Assembly: GCA_036898135.1 (NCBI GenBank)
Contig: CM072523.1
Coordinates: forward strand, 28,194,149-28,258,148
Direction: 5' to 3'
DNA from: Oncomelania hupensis
Lineage: Eukaryota; Mollusca; Gastropoda; Littorinimorpha; Pomatiopsidae
Length of the DNA stretch: 64,000 nucleotides
This document shows, in pieces, positions 28,201 to 40,200 of this stretch (position 1 is its first letter; each line of letters opens with the position of its first letter). Position numbers and translations under genes: made by a program. The notes beneath the pieces were generated by a model that searched no databases, was not told the origin of the DNA, and saw nothing but the letters and a program-made list of their open reading frames with translations.

Positions 28201-31200
28201 CCGACTAGCCAGTGAAAACACCCAAGTCCACACTTACTCAACTACCCGTGGATACGGTGATGCGGCTAAGGTCGGATACGTCTCTTCATCCGCAGCATTC
28301 CTTTTGGTACAGGTAGGTCAACGGTCAGGTCTACTAGTCGTCTCGATCTTCATTGACTAAAACAAACAGTCGAACTTGCACCAGTTTCAAGGTCGAACTC
28401 TTTCTTCCTCATCGTTCTCAAACGACTTCTGGTGAAAACTCAAGTTCTTGTCGTAGGGCACCGCTACGTGAGGATATCACGTACGTATTTCCTTAAGCGT
28501 ACAGTTGACGGATAAAGGATTAGCAGGGACGAAAAACGATTCAACACACTGCTCCTAGATTCACTGTTCCTGGAACCTCCATGTAACGACCAAAATACCT
28601 GTCTTCTTTCTCTTTCGTCATTTCCTCTTTTCTACCACAATAAGTTACGTCACACTTTTCATTTACTTTTGTCCCGGCTTATTCAAAGGCACACAAAACG
28701 ATGATTCATAGGCACTTGCGAGAAGACCACCTATCTACAAACAGCAATATAAAGTTCAAACTGAGTGTGGGTCGTGACAGGATCGTGATTTGTTGTGTCT
28801 TGCACATAAATGCATAAAAAATCCAAACATTACAAAAACTGAAGAACAAAAAGTCATAGTGGCACAGTATATCGACTAGAAATCAAAGTTTCCACAAGGT
28901 TTAAATCTTGTACACGAGACATTGATTTGTGAGACGATGCTATTTATAGATACAGCAATGGAAGCATTCTAACAAACCTCATGTTTGGGGTGTTTTGGCG
29001 GAGGACATCGCGCGACTTGACTAAATATGGCGTCAGGTGACATGTGCGGACATGACTGAAAAGAGTTAATTTAGATGAAAACAGAACAATCTACCTACGC
29101 GCATACATCTTAAAGACAATTTTCAATTTAATGTCGATAAGAAGTCATAAGGTAAATAAACTACTTGAATAATGACATAATAATATCAATAAACTGACGT
29201 AATTGTTTTATTTTTTGCATTGAACATGTGTTCATTATATTACCAGTCCAGAAGTAAAATGCTTTAGCATAGAATTAAAGTTGTGATCGGTGTTTTTTTC
29301 TTTTCTTTTCTTTTCTCTCCATTCAGTGATTTCTCATACTGCAGTGAGTGATCTGGGCCTTACAGGGCTAACTCCTGTCTCTATGGCTGTGTCGGTGTCA
29401 CAACTACCCCTCTCCCAATCCCATCACAGACAGTTAACGCCAGAGCCCGTTGTGACAGTGTCACGTGTAGCAGGCAGACAGGCTGCCTTTGTTCCCTTGG
29501 AGGATGTGAAAGAGGCCAGGTCTTCTGGCATCAATATCGTCGCACATGAACAGGTCAGTGTTGTGCAGCAGTCCTGTATGACGGCTGAATCTTGTGATGT
29601 AACAGAAAAGGCTATGTTTTGAACATTGTTTGTGTATACGAATAACTAGTCTTTTGGGGCATAGTGTAGCTTCTTCTTTTTTGTACTTGGTATTTAATCT
29701 ACTGGAAAGATTAAACTTCTCTTTTTTTAATTTTTATTTCAGAGGGACTCCACATTAACGCCCTCGGTGACAGTTGTGAACAACACAGTGGCAGCCATCC
29801 ACAACAATGTGGCCACAAAGACGACCCTGCCCACCTCTCTCCCTCCTGCAAACAGCATCAACAACAGCAAGTTGATAGTCACTCCCACCACCGCCTCCAA
29901 TTCAGCAGTGTCTATGACTTGTGTGACTAGCACATCTGTATCCCATCTGGCTCAATCAGTGATGCTCACATCTGTGCCTCAAGGCAGCAATAGCAGCAGC
30001 AGCAGAAGCTCCGTTCAAAGAAGCAGTGTGGCAAACCCCCAGTCAAACAGCACCACTACAAACTGTAGTGGTGGGGTGTCAACAAATCTTGTATCAGTGA
30101 CTTCTGCTTCTGCAGTCAGGACTAGTAATTTGGGGGCTAAGCCCCCAACTGTGTTCCCCAACCCCGCTGTGGTTCCTGAGACACAGATATGGTCAGGTGT
30201 TCGATCTTCCAATGTGCCAGGGTCCAACTTCTCGTCCAGATTGACTCTTCCTGCAGCTGTGCCTCCACCTACTGTGGTGGTACGAGGCAGCAATGCAGTA
30301 TCTGTGACAAACGAGGTTGTTAGTTCACAGCAAGAGCTCAACTGCAAAGGGGACAGTGTAACATTGGGAGCTGCGGGCAAGGCAGACAATGTGACCAGTG
30401 CCTTGCCCGGGCACAAAATAGACACAGTGACAGTCTTCTCAGTGCAGCAAAAGAATGAGGACCTTATGAACAAAGTAGAGGTTTTACCTGTACATAAAAC
30501 GGACAACGTGCCAGTAATGAAATCAGACAATGTGTCGGCACTATCTGTCAATTGCCCGGACAGTGTCACAGTATTACCAGTGCATAGTGCAGACGCATTG
30601 ACTGTTTTGACCACAGGGGAAGTGGTTTCTGGGGTCAGGGCCTCTATGGGGCCTGGTACTATAGTTGGGCCTGTGGCTTCTGTGGAGTTTGCCACCGCCA
30701 TAGCTGACAGCCAGGATGGCAGTGTGATAGTGGGAGATGCAGGTTAGTGTGGTCTTTTTGACTCGCATGCATTTTTTGTCTAGATTATTAATATTGAACT
30801 GATGATTCTTTGATGCATGATAGGTATCAACGGGACACCCATACTATTCAAATTTAGTCAACCTCTCTTCAGAGTCACTGGAGGTGTCCAAAGCCGTTAG
30901 TATAGGTACTTTGAAGTGACATTGACCCTAAACATTAGGTTATTTAATCAGACATGCATGAAAGGTCACTTGAAGGTCAAGATCATCCCAGGGTCAATGT
31001 CACTGAAGGTCAAGGTCATTCCAAGGTAACTGGTTTTTTTTTTTTTTTGGCATAATACAATTTTTGCGGCAGTTTATTTGATTGTAGATGAGTGTATTTG
31101 GAGCAGGAGGCCAAGGTCATTTCAAGGTCAAGAACATAGAAAGATTAAAGTCGGCATTACGCCATCGTTTCATATTGTTTTTTCTGGGCACTCATTTTCA

Positions 31201-34200
31201 TGTTAAATATTGCAAGTTCCATAAGGAGCATGTGAGTCGCATAGGCTTTGCCTTTCTTGTTTGTTGTTGAACACAGTGTTTAGGTTTTGTAAAAGTATAG
31301 ATTAACAGGCATGCCTACCAGTACAGAATTCCCATATTTTTTCCGGAAATTTGAAAAACTGCAAGCGCTATGGAAAATATGGATACTTGTTTTACGGTTT
31401 GGAAATAAATAAAATCAACATTAGGGAAAAAAATCGAACTCGTTGGCCTGTGGTAATGCACCGCGTGACTCTTTTCTGAAGACAGCCTAACCCAGTTTAA
31501 TGCTGCAATGCACAGTCGCAGTTTAGACACGTGATATGGAAGTTTCCGGTAGAGACACCAAAGTTTGCCGAGCCAGTTTTTGAGCAGTCGCAGTGAAGAT
31601 TGGTGCTCGTGAGACAGAATTCACAGGTTGGAGAATTTTCCTCGGATTCACGGATTTTCACGGAAGGCATTTGCATTTCCGAGAAAAAAAAAAAAGAGTT
31701 CCCAGATTTAGGCCTACAAATCAAGATTTTTAACTTTTTTGAAAGGCATGTGCATAAAACATTCTTTTTTTTTTGGTTGTTTCTATTCATGTTTACTTTG
31801 TGCTTTTTGCTTTCAGGAGAGGCCCTAAATTACTTTCAAAATTGCATAAATTCATTTTCTTCCAAAGGGCTTTGCCCCCATGGACCCCCTACCGGGGCTT
31901 GGCCCCTGGACCCCCCCGCAGCCTAAGGCGGCCCCTGCGCCCCGCCCGGATTTAAGAGATTTCTTGATTCACTTGTTCTCCACCCTGAATTCAAAACATG
32001 GCGTCCAAACAAATGGTTAAGCAATATGATTGTGAATTTGAATCTTCAAAGAAATCGCGCAAGGGGCAGACATATATTGCCATGTATTAAGATAAGTGTC
32101 CTTTCGTTATTCATGGCAGCACTGACTCAAAAGTACGATTTATGCCAACCAGTTTAACGTCTCCGCTGATGGTATGAACGACATCAAGCGACACGTAGAA
32201 GCACAGGCTCTGAAGTCTTTTCTTTCGTCATGGGTCTCTTACATACGTATGTAGTATAATTGAGGCCTACGAAAGACGAGACTTCCCAGCCTGTGGTGGA
32301 AGGCCCACAGCATATCAAGAATTACAAGGTTTTGAAAAAGAAAAAGAAGATTGTGGCAGCAAATCTATCTACGATTCTTCGCATAATATCAAAATGGATG
32401 AGAGCAAAAACAATAGGTAGTAAAAGTAAATACAGAAATCGTAATAGTAATTAATACTAAAATTTGAAAAAGCTAATACTGAAACTTCAAATTGAGGGTA
32501 GGCATGCCTGGATTAAGCTGATAATGTCAAAGAAGTAAATGGCATGATGTCAAAAGGTGCCTTTGACAGCATACAAAAATGAAAGTGCTATAAAGTACAA
32601 CTGTTTGGTGTATTTTCATTGCTTAGCATCCCTGACATCTTATTTCATTGAGGTTTGTAAGCGCAAGTTATATTCTTACAAGCTATAGACAAGAATGTAC
32701 AACGTGACATTTGTGACGTGTGACAGAAACAAAAGCAAACATACTTGAATAATTGTCAAGGGTATGCAAAAAAAATGTTCTTTTTGCATTATTTTGTGTT
32801 TGTGCAAGCTTCCTAACCTTCTGGTAAACAAAAATTTTTGTTTTGTTTAGTTTTGGTACCAAAAATAATAACCTGTTTTGTGTCACAGTCACAAATGTCA
32901 CAGACGAAAATTTTCAAATTGCATACAGTAAAGACAAATCCCAGAATGAATTCAATAAGGTCTTTTATTCCACTATGACAACCACACAATTCACAGAGAC
33001 AATACAAAAAAAGCACAAGCTGCTGTCTCATAGACCATGTTAACCATTCTGTGACATTTGTGACTTTAATGTGTGACTAGAATGTTATTTTTGGTCACAG
33101 TGTCACAAATGTCACATGCACTCCTTTAACACATTCAGGTAACAACAATATCTGTAAACTAAAATGTAACAAAGAAACACACACCTTTCTAATGCAAATT
33201 TAACAATATGAGATTTGCATCCCAGTAACTTAACATGAGAGCGATTAAATGTGACATTTGTTAAACTTTTTTGTCACAAGATGTTAACCCTTTTTGTTCA
33301 ATGTCACAAATGTCACGTTTAGAGCTGCAGATGTAGTCAAAAATAAAATACATTACAGTAGACTACACACAAATAATCTGTAAATTTAAGAAATATATTT
33401 CTGCACTTTACAGCAACTTTGCTCATCTGACAAAACAAATAATTATATTTTATGCGACATGTGTAACACCTTTGGTCACACGATAGTCTCAACATTAGGT
33501 CACATGTCACAAATGTAATGGTTTAAAAAAACAGAACTATATTAAAAGATATATGAAAGCCCCACAAAACATAAAAATGTAATGTCAATCATTGTAAATC
33601 TGCAAACACCAAGCAGCAAATTCTTTTGCCTTGTTAAAAACAACTCCGACTGTTAAATGTGACATTTGTGACATGTCTTGTATTAGTTGTAACAAATTAT
33701 TTATACAGAATTAAAACCTGGATAAAATACTAGGTCAAAGATACACCTAAGAGGCTAAGTAACAGTGCTCTTACACCTTCGATTCACAACATGAATCCAC
33801 AAATAAAGGCTGCAATAAATGTGGTAAACAGCAATTAAATCAGCAAACCATCTTCTTAAACAAGTACACAAACTATGTAACAGTACTATCATGACTAAAA
33901 CGAATTTAGGTATTAATTTAAATCATTAAAAAAATCGAAATTGTTGCTTTCTATTTGTTGATTGTTGCTCATCGAGAACATTAACAAGGTTGACCAGCAT
34001 GGCACGCCTGAAAAATGTAGTGGCAGGCTCCCACGGCAAATCAACATCTCCTGGCCAATAGTACAGGTTTTGTTTGTTCGTGGTCATAAAACTGATCTGA
34101 ATTTGTCCATTTTTGCAGTCTTTGACCTGCAACAACATTCAGACTACAAAAGTTATCTGCTATGCTACTAATAAACAATTGCAGATTTTAATCACAAGAG

Positions 34201-37200
34201 TGAATTCTCTCTAAGCCTATATTCTTCTCCTATCACATCTGGACACAGCAAAATGTAAGATGAATGTGATCAGATATGCATGAGTTATTTTTTTTTTTAC
34301 ATACAAAAGCAATAGCAAAAGAATGTACATTACAAACCTGACACACATAGTCTTGCTTGTCCACTTCCCAGGTATACTTGTAAAATAACATGGGTTACTA
34401 CAAGACAGCTTAGGTTTTTGTCACATCTGATGGCTGTCATAAATGTCACAGTATAACATACTTACAGTTCAAATTATAGGTAAATGAAACCTTTGATAAG
34501 TTAATCTGAAATGAATAACTGCTAGTAATATGATTAGCCAACAACCACAACTAATAGTGCTTGGACAATCAGAACTTCAATTCTTTGTGATACTTGTGAC
34601 ATGTGACTAAAATACAGCTGTTCTGTCACAAATTTAACAAACAAAATATTTTTGCAGGAGGCAATGTTTGAATGATATCAGTGCACAATTTCTCGTTTTA
34701 ATAGTTCCTTTTTAATGTTTAAGTGTCAAGTTAAATAAATTCACAAGCTATCCTAGCTAAATTACACATATTTGTGACATTTGTGACAAAAAGTGACATT
34801 TGTGACACACGAAACATAAGAAATAAAGTGTGACAAAACAACTTGCACTCACCGTTCTCGTTTCCCTCCATTTTTGCACATGAAATGGAGTGCTCACCTT
34901 TGAACTACTGAAAATCTGGTTTACAAAAAATGTAGATTGAAATATGGGTGCCGTTTGGTTTTCTTGGTAAGAAGTGAAGTGACATTTGTGACGGTGTGAC
35001 AAAAATATTTGAGTTGGGCATATTTTATTAACTACTGCAAATAATTTACAATATTGTACTTTTTATTGAAGCTAATAATGAGTACATATAACACCATCAA
35101 AGCTGTTCCAATCCAACTTTTAGACTCATGGCAGGAATTTTTTTTAGTATGACAGGTGTGTGACAAAAATGTGTCACAAATGTCACACGATTTCTGCAGC
35201 CAATATTTTCATAATTATGCAGCAGTATTGGGTGTAAGCTGCAACAAACTTTAGAATACTATGTTACTTGTTGTTTTCAGTAACATTAGCAGGAATATGA
35301 CACCTTTATTTGCAAATATTTGATGAAATGTCAAGCACCCCTCTTTGCGTGTCATTTTGCACAGCAATTTCCACCCCAAAGTTCACAAATATTTATTTTT
35401 TACAACCTAAAATATTGTTTCCATGCGTATGACCAGCTCAGATTCTCAAGTAAAATATGTATGCTTCAAAAATCTCTAAATTTTTAACAATAATATGTAA
35501 TAACAAACTAGTTATGAATGTTTATGCATAGCTAGTATTGCTTTGAGCACCTTTTGACATCACGCCAAATTTTCTTCATCCAATTGCGAGTATGATATTG
35601 TTTCTGCTAGGGACTACTCAACTAGTCTGCGTTAACTTGGGTACATGAAAATGCAAGTCTTCTGGAAGAGAAGTTATTGGATAGTCAATCACATTGTTTC
35701 TTCCTTGTGTCAGGGTCATCAGGAATGGAAGGGTTGTTTGCTTTGGACTCGAACTCGTTGCGATATAGCAAGAGAAAGCGAAAACCTCCATCAGCCTTGG
35801 AGGAAGCAGCAGGCAGCAGCTCAGCAGGCGGAAGCTGGATGAAAACAGCTCAGAGGTGATTTTTTCTCCTTGTGATTGGAAACTATCTTTGCAGTGATTA
35901 ACAGTCGTTGGGTAAAAAAAAAAAAAAAATATTGTTATTACTGAAATGAGTAGATATTGTGTTTTGGTTGTTGTGAAGGTTTATGGAATGTTGTTTGTGT
36001 GCAGTATACTTGCCAAGGTATCACGTTATAGAGGGACAAACAGAGAGAAGGGAGAATTAAATGCATCCGCTTGGTTCCTAGAGCCAGGTATTTTTTTCAA
36101 TTTCCACATAAGAACAAAGGGTGTGAAAGTTTGGTTTTTCTGTAATCATTTTTGACTCCCATGCATAGCAGTGTGAGTCTATGTATTCACACCCACTCTA
36201 TCTCACCTCCCTCACATCCCTCCCCCCAACCCCCTTCCCCCCCCACCCTCCCCCCCCCCAAAAAAAAAAACAAGAAAAAAAACCAACAAGATTTTTGCAC
36301 ATTTGTGCAAAATAAGTCTTAAATAGTTCAAAAATAACATAATTTGTTTTTTTTTGGGGGGGGGGGGGGGGGGTGTCCGTCCGTCTATCTTCTGTCAGCA
36401 GTTTGTGCAAAACTTAAAAGTGGATTAATATCTCAGGACCTATTTCAGCTATCTCAGCTATCACAACCAAACTTGGTAAGATGATGTATACATGATGATG
36501 ATGATGTTTACTCCTTCAGATGAGAGTATAAACCGAGGTCTAATCTGTGTCGCATACATTCCATCATAACGGACTTTAAAGATCCTGACGCTCATATACT
36601 AGATTGGTGAGTGCCGGTGATAAGAACACATCCAGCATGCACCTAGGTCCTTCTCCCCCATCCCTGGCTGCCCAGGATTGTGCTCAGTTCTCCGGGCGTC
36701 AGAGTTAGATCCTGTATCGGCCAGCGCCTTGAGCAGCTCTTGAGCTGGAAAAGCGCTATATAAGAACGATTAAATAAATACCCATGAGACCTAATAAATG
36801 GTCAGTGAATGAATGACTTCATTTCAAGGTCACAGGGTCTACAAATGTTTGTCAGAAAATGACTATTTTTCACAAAATTTCACTTTTAAAAAAAGTTATT
36901 AATATTGAAGTCTATGAACACATGATATAGATGTTGTTGGTGCTGTAGGTAGGATCATCCACAGGCGGCGGAAGCTGCTAAGGATTGGGGGGGCACACAA
37001 ACATTTTATTCACTGACATCAGGACCGGACCTGGGAAAAGTCGAGGGGGTGGGGGTGGGGGTTACAGATTCAGCGAAGGCGCGAAGCGCCGAGCCTTTTA
37101 GGGGGGTCCGGGGGCATGCTCCCCCGGAAATTTTTTTTTTCAAGGATGCAAAATGGTGCAATTTGGTGCAATCTGAACCTTGAAAAAGCCATTTGTGATG

Positions 37201-40200
37201 GTCCGGGACTTTGAGCTTTTTGAACAATTGAACTAACAAACTCTGGGGTACAAAAATTATCCTCTGCCCCTCCCTTAAAAAAAACGCACACAAAATCCCA
37301 AACACACAAACATTTATTTCTCAGCAGAGATGTTTTGTATACTATTATTATTCACTACTTTTTGTTGTTTACCTTGCAGTTTATGAACAACACCGCCCTG
37401 CTTTCACTTAATTCAGTCTTGCTGCACTAGGTTCCTCGGCATTAGTACCATTTGTGAATTGTATCTTCTGGCAAAACAGTTCACTGCCTCTTTGAAGTAA
37501 TATCAACATCCCTGTGCACTTTCAGTAAAGCAAGTCCATTGAGTCTCTGTTGCCCCATTGTAGAGCGCAGGTAGTTTTTCAGGTTGCGCAACTGACTGTT
37601 TGAACGCTCACACTCGGCAGTAGTGACAGGCAGGGTGCAAAGGTTCTTTAGCATGATGAACAGGTTAGGATAAAAATCCCTGTCACAATGTTTCAGTGCT
37701 TCTGATGCCGTTGATGGGATGATAGCTGTCGCATTCTCAGCAGCACTTCGCCATTTGCAAACACACCGTTGGTATTCTGCATCAAGGGTAGCGTTGTCTG
37801 GTAGGTCAGACTCCCACAACATTGCCAGTGTCTTCACCCCTTCTGGAACATGCATGAAACCATCCTGGTTGTCTATTAAAGTGCTTGGCACCAGACAGAG
37901 ACCATCAACTGCTAGGCCAGCATTTTTGAACCTCGATTCCAATTCGGTTGACAGGTGTTCCAAGAAAGGAATGGCAATGCTAATCTTGAAATATTCTTCT
38001 GGAGTGGCCGCAGGTTGGTTGTCACGGAGAGTCTGTCGGGATGCTTGACGAGGAACAATAACACCAGTTGTCAAAGCATTTGCCATTTTGCTGACTTCAC
38101 CAAACCAGGCAACGAACGCTGTGTCGGCATCTCTTCTAATAGAAGACATGCAGTTACTGACCTCTTTGATTTCCCTGTAGGCATCGACAACATCTTTTGT
38201 CCTTTTCTGCAGCTTCACTGTCAAGGGTTTCCATTTCAACGATGTTTTTGGACGATTCAGCGATGGTCGTTTCAGTGGATGTTCGTTACAACGAATTGTC
38301 ATAATTATCAACTTAGCATCTTAATTAATATTTCTAAAAAGTCGTTTTTGGTGGATTAGGGCATTATCAAGGTGAAGGTGCTGGAAGAGGCTTGCGGTCA
38401 GTACAAGAAATTATGTCTGCATTTACTAATTTAGGCTTAGGGGTTGGGTTATTTGGTCGTTTCAACGGGAAAATGCTTTGGACGTTTCAACGGATCCCTT
38501 GAAAAGGATTTCCGTTTAATTGACTATAAAAAAAAGCTCTGTACTTTGGACCAAAAGTAACTAAAACCTGCAATGTTTTAAAAACAATTTTTTAAAAATT
38601 TAAACTTTTTGCATTTTAAAAAAATTCAAATTTTTTTTAAAATTTGGAGGGGGGTTCTGGAACCCAGGTAACTCCCCTCCCCTCCCCATCCCCCCGGGTC
38701 CGGCCTTCGACATTTACTCCAAATAATTGGAACTATTTTCATAGACACTATGTGAGAGAGAGAAAAAAGATATTTCATATATTTCTACAACTGTGCATAT
38801 AAGAGAGAGAGAGAGAGAGAGAGGGGGGGGGAAGGGAGGTAGGGGGTGGGGGGAGGGTAGAGAGAAAGGAAGAGAAACTGACCTGACAATGTTGATCCAT
38901 CACAGTAACAAAAACAGCAGTCATGCATGTCATTTGGCATGGGAAATTACACCGTTAATTTTCCAAAGTATGCCTGACGGCGTTCATTTCTATTGATAAA
39001 TTCGTAAGCAGTTTGCGCTAGGTCTAGTTGATCTACTTTGTCTTTGAACACATGCATTATAAGACAATTATTTAGACGCTCCTGCGTCATCGTTGCCCAA
39101 AGGTATGTTTTTACCCGCTTTAGGGCTGAAAAACTGCGTTCAGCCGTTGCAGTTGTGGTTGGGATGGTGAAGTACAGTTTGAGAAGTTTATCCACTTCAC
39201 TCAGCATCCGTCGCACAGTGTCAGAAGCTTTCAGTTCATCCGGCAGTGCTCGGAAGATGGTGATCCTAGAGTTAGCCGCCTTCCTGGTGTCACCCAGTGC
39301 ATGTGGCAGGAGTTCTAGCTGAGTTTTGAGTCTGTCCAAGTCGATGTCAGCGGAATATATATCTTTGATTTCTTGAGGAATTTCTGGTCTCTTCCCTGCT
39401 GCTCCATCACTTAGAAGAACTTCAATTTTCCTTGGTAAGTCGAGAGCTATTTGATCAAACCGGCTCTTTAAATGTTCCTTGATGTTGTCAATGGCCTCAC
39501 AGTATTGCTGTCTGTAGTAAGCAGATGGACAAGAGTAGCTGTGACCCTGTGAGCCATCGTCCAGTCTTCGTGGAGGCTGCCTCTGTCTAGGAACGCAGGG
39601 CTCATCACACAAATTTGCAGCTTTCGTTGTGATGTCAGCAAAAAATGTCTCATAACAATCTTCATTCCGCATGCTTTCCAGTGTTTTCAGACAAATGCCA
39701 GCAGCGTTTACTGCGTCATCAAAAGTCGTTTGTTTTCTTTGAAGAACTGTCGCCAGCTCTTCAGTCACAGCAAGGATCTCATCTTTGAATCTTTTTGCAA
39801 CTCCTGACACATGGAAAATTACTCGCCCCGTCGTAGGCCTGGCGCAGTTTTGCACAGGCAAGTCAGGTCTGATCAAGCAGTCCTTCAGTGCTTTGAAAAT
39901 GGTCTCAGCACAGGTATTGTTAACTTGCATCGGTCCAGAGAAAGGGGGTAAATATTGGTTTGAACCTCCAAATAATGTTTTTTGAGGGGCTGAATATTGG
40001 GGGGGCAAATGTATAGGTTTGCCCCCCCAATATTTTTCTGGGAGGGGCCAGTGCCCCCCTTGCCCCCCCGCTTCCGCCGCCTATGTCATCATGTGTTAGT
40101 AGACTTCAAGAAGGCGTTTGATCGAGTCTGGCATGCAGCTCTGTGGGCAACCATGAGAGTATGCAACATCAGCCCTAAAATTATTGAAGTCATCAAAAGC

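Larger units (their letters stand above)
21041..28779 (-). mobile_element. Ty3/gypsy-type LTR retrotransposon, 7.7 kb, minus strand
   Basis: Two 1,716-bp LTRs (offset 6,023) bound a 4.3-kb interior with one gag-pol frame. The 5-bp target duplication GGATC is at 21036-21040 and 28780-28784. LTRs start TGTCA and end TGACA. The primer site and polypurine tract are where expected for a minus-strand element. The LTRs show no difference in any stretch I compared, so the insertion is recent. It lies antisense to EMSY, inside an older piggyBac derivative. Confidence 0.95.
20857..29069. mobile_element. piggyBac-like derivative interrupted by the LTR element
   Basis: TTAA at 20857-20860 and 29066-29069. 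The two arms 20861-21040 and 28785-29065 align in order with 41,694-42,426: 'atgagaaaaatgcagctcaa', then 'acataaatgcataaaaaatcc', then 'agcaatggaagcat'. The retrotransposon split it at GGATC. Without the retrotransposon it would be about 470 bp. Confidence 0.72.
36960..40085 (-). mobile_element. outer hAT transposon (3.1 kb) inserted in the LINE
   Basis: TIRs CACAGGCGGCGGAAGC and CATAGGCGGCGGAAGC (reverse complement of right end), with 5-bp direct repeats TCATC at 36955-36959 and 40086-40090. Encodes a hAT transposase C-terminal portion on the minus strand and contains a second, smaller hAT. Confidence 0.82.

Noticed and set aside
30015..30701. 228-aa minus-strand ORF
   Set aside because: Antisense shadow of the 1,000-bp EMSY exon, whose frame is fixed by splice phases.
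34757..35002. 81-aa minus-strand ORF with Cys-His pairs
   Set aside because: The Cys/His spacing comes from translating the recurring GTGACATTTGTGAC motif (CHKCH), not from a zinc finger.
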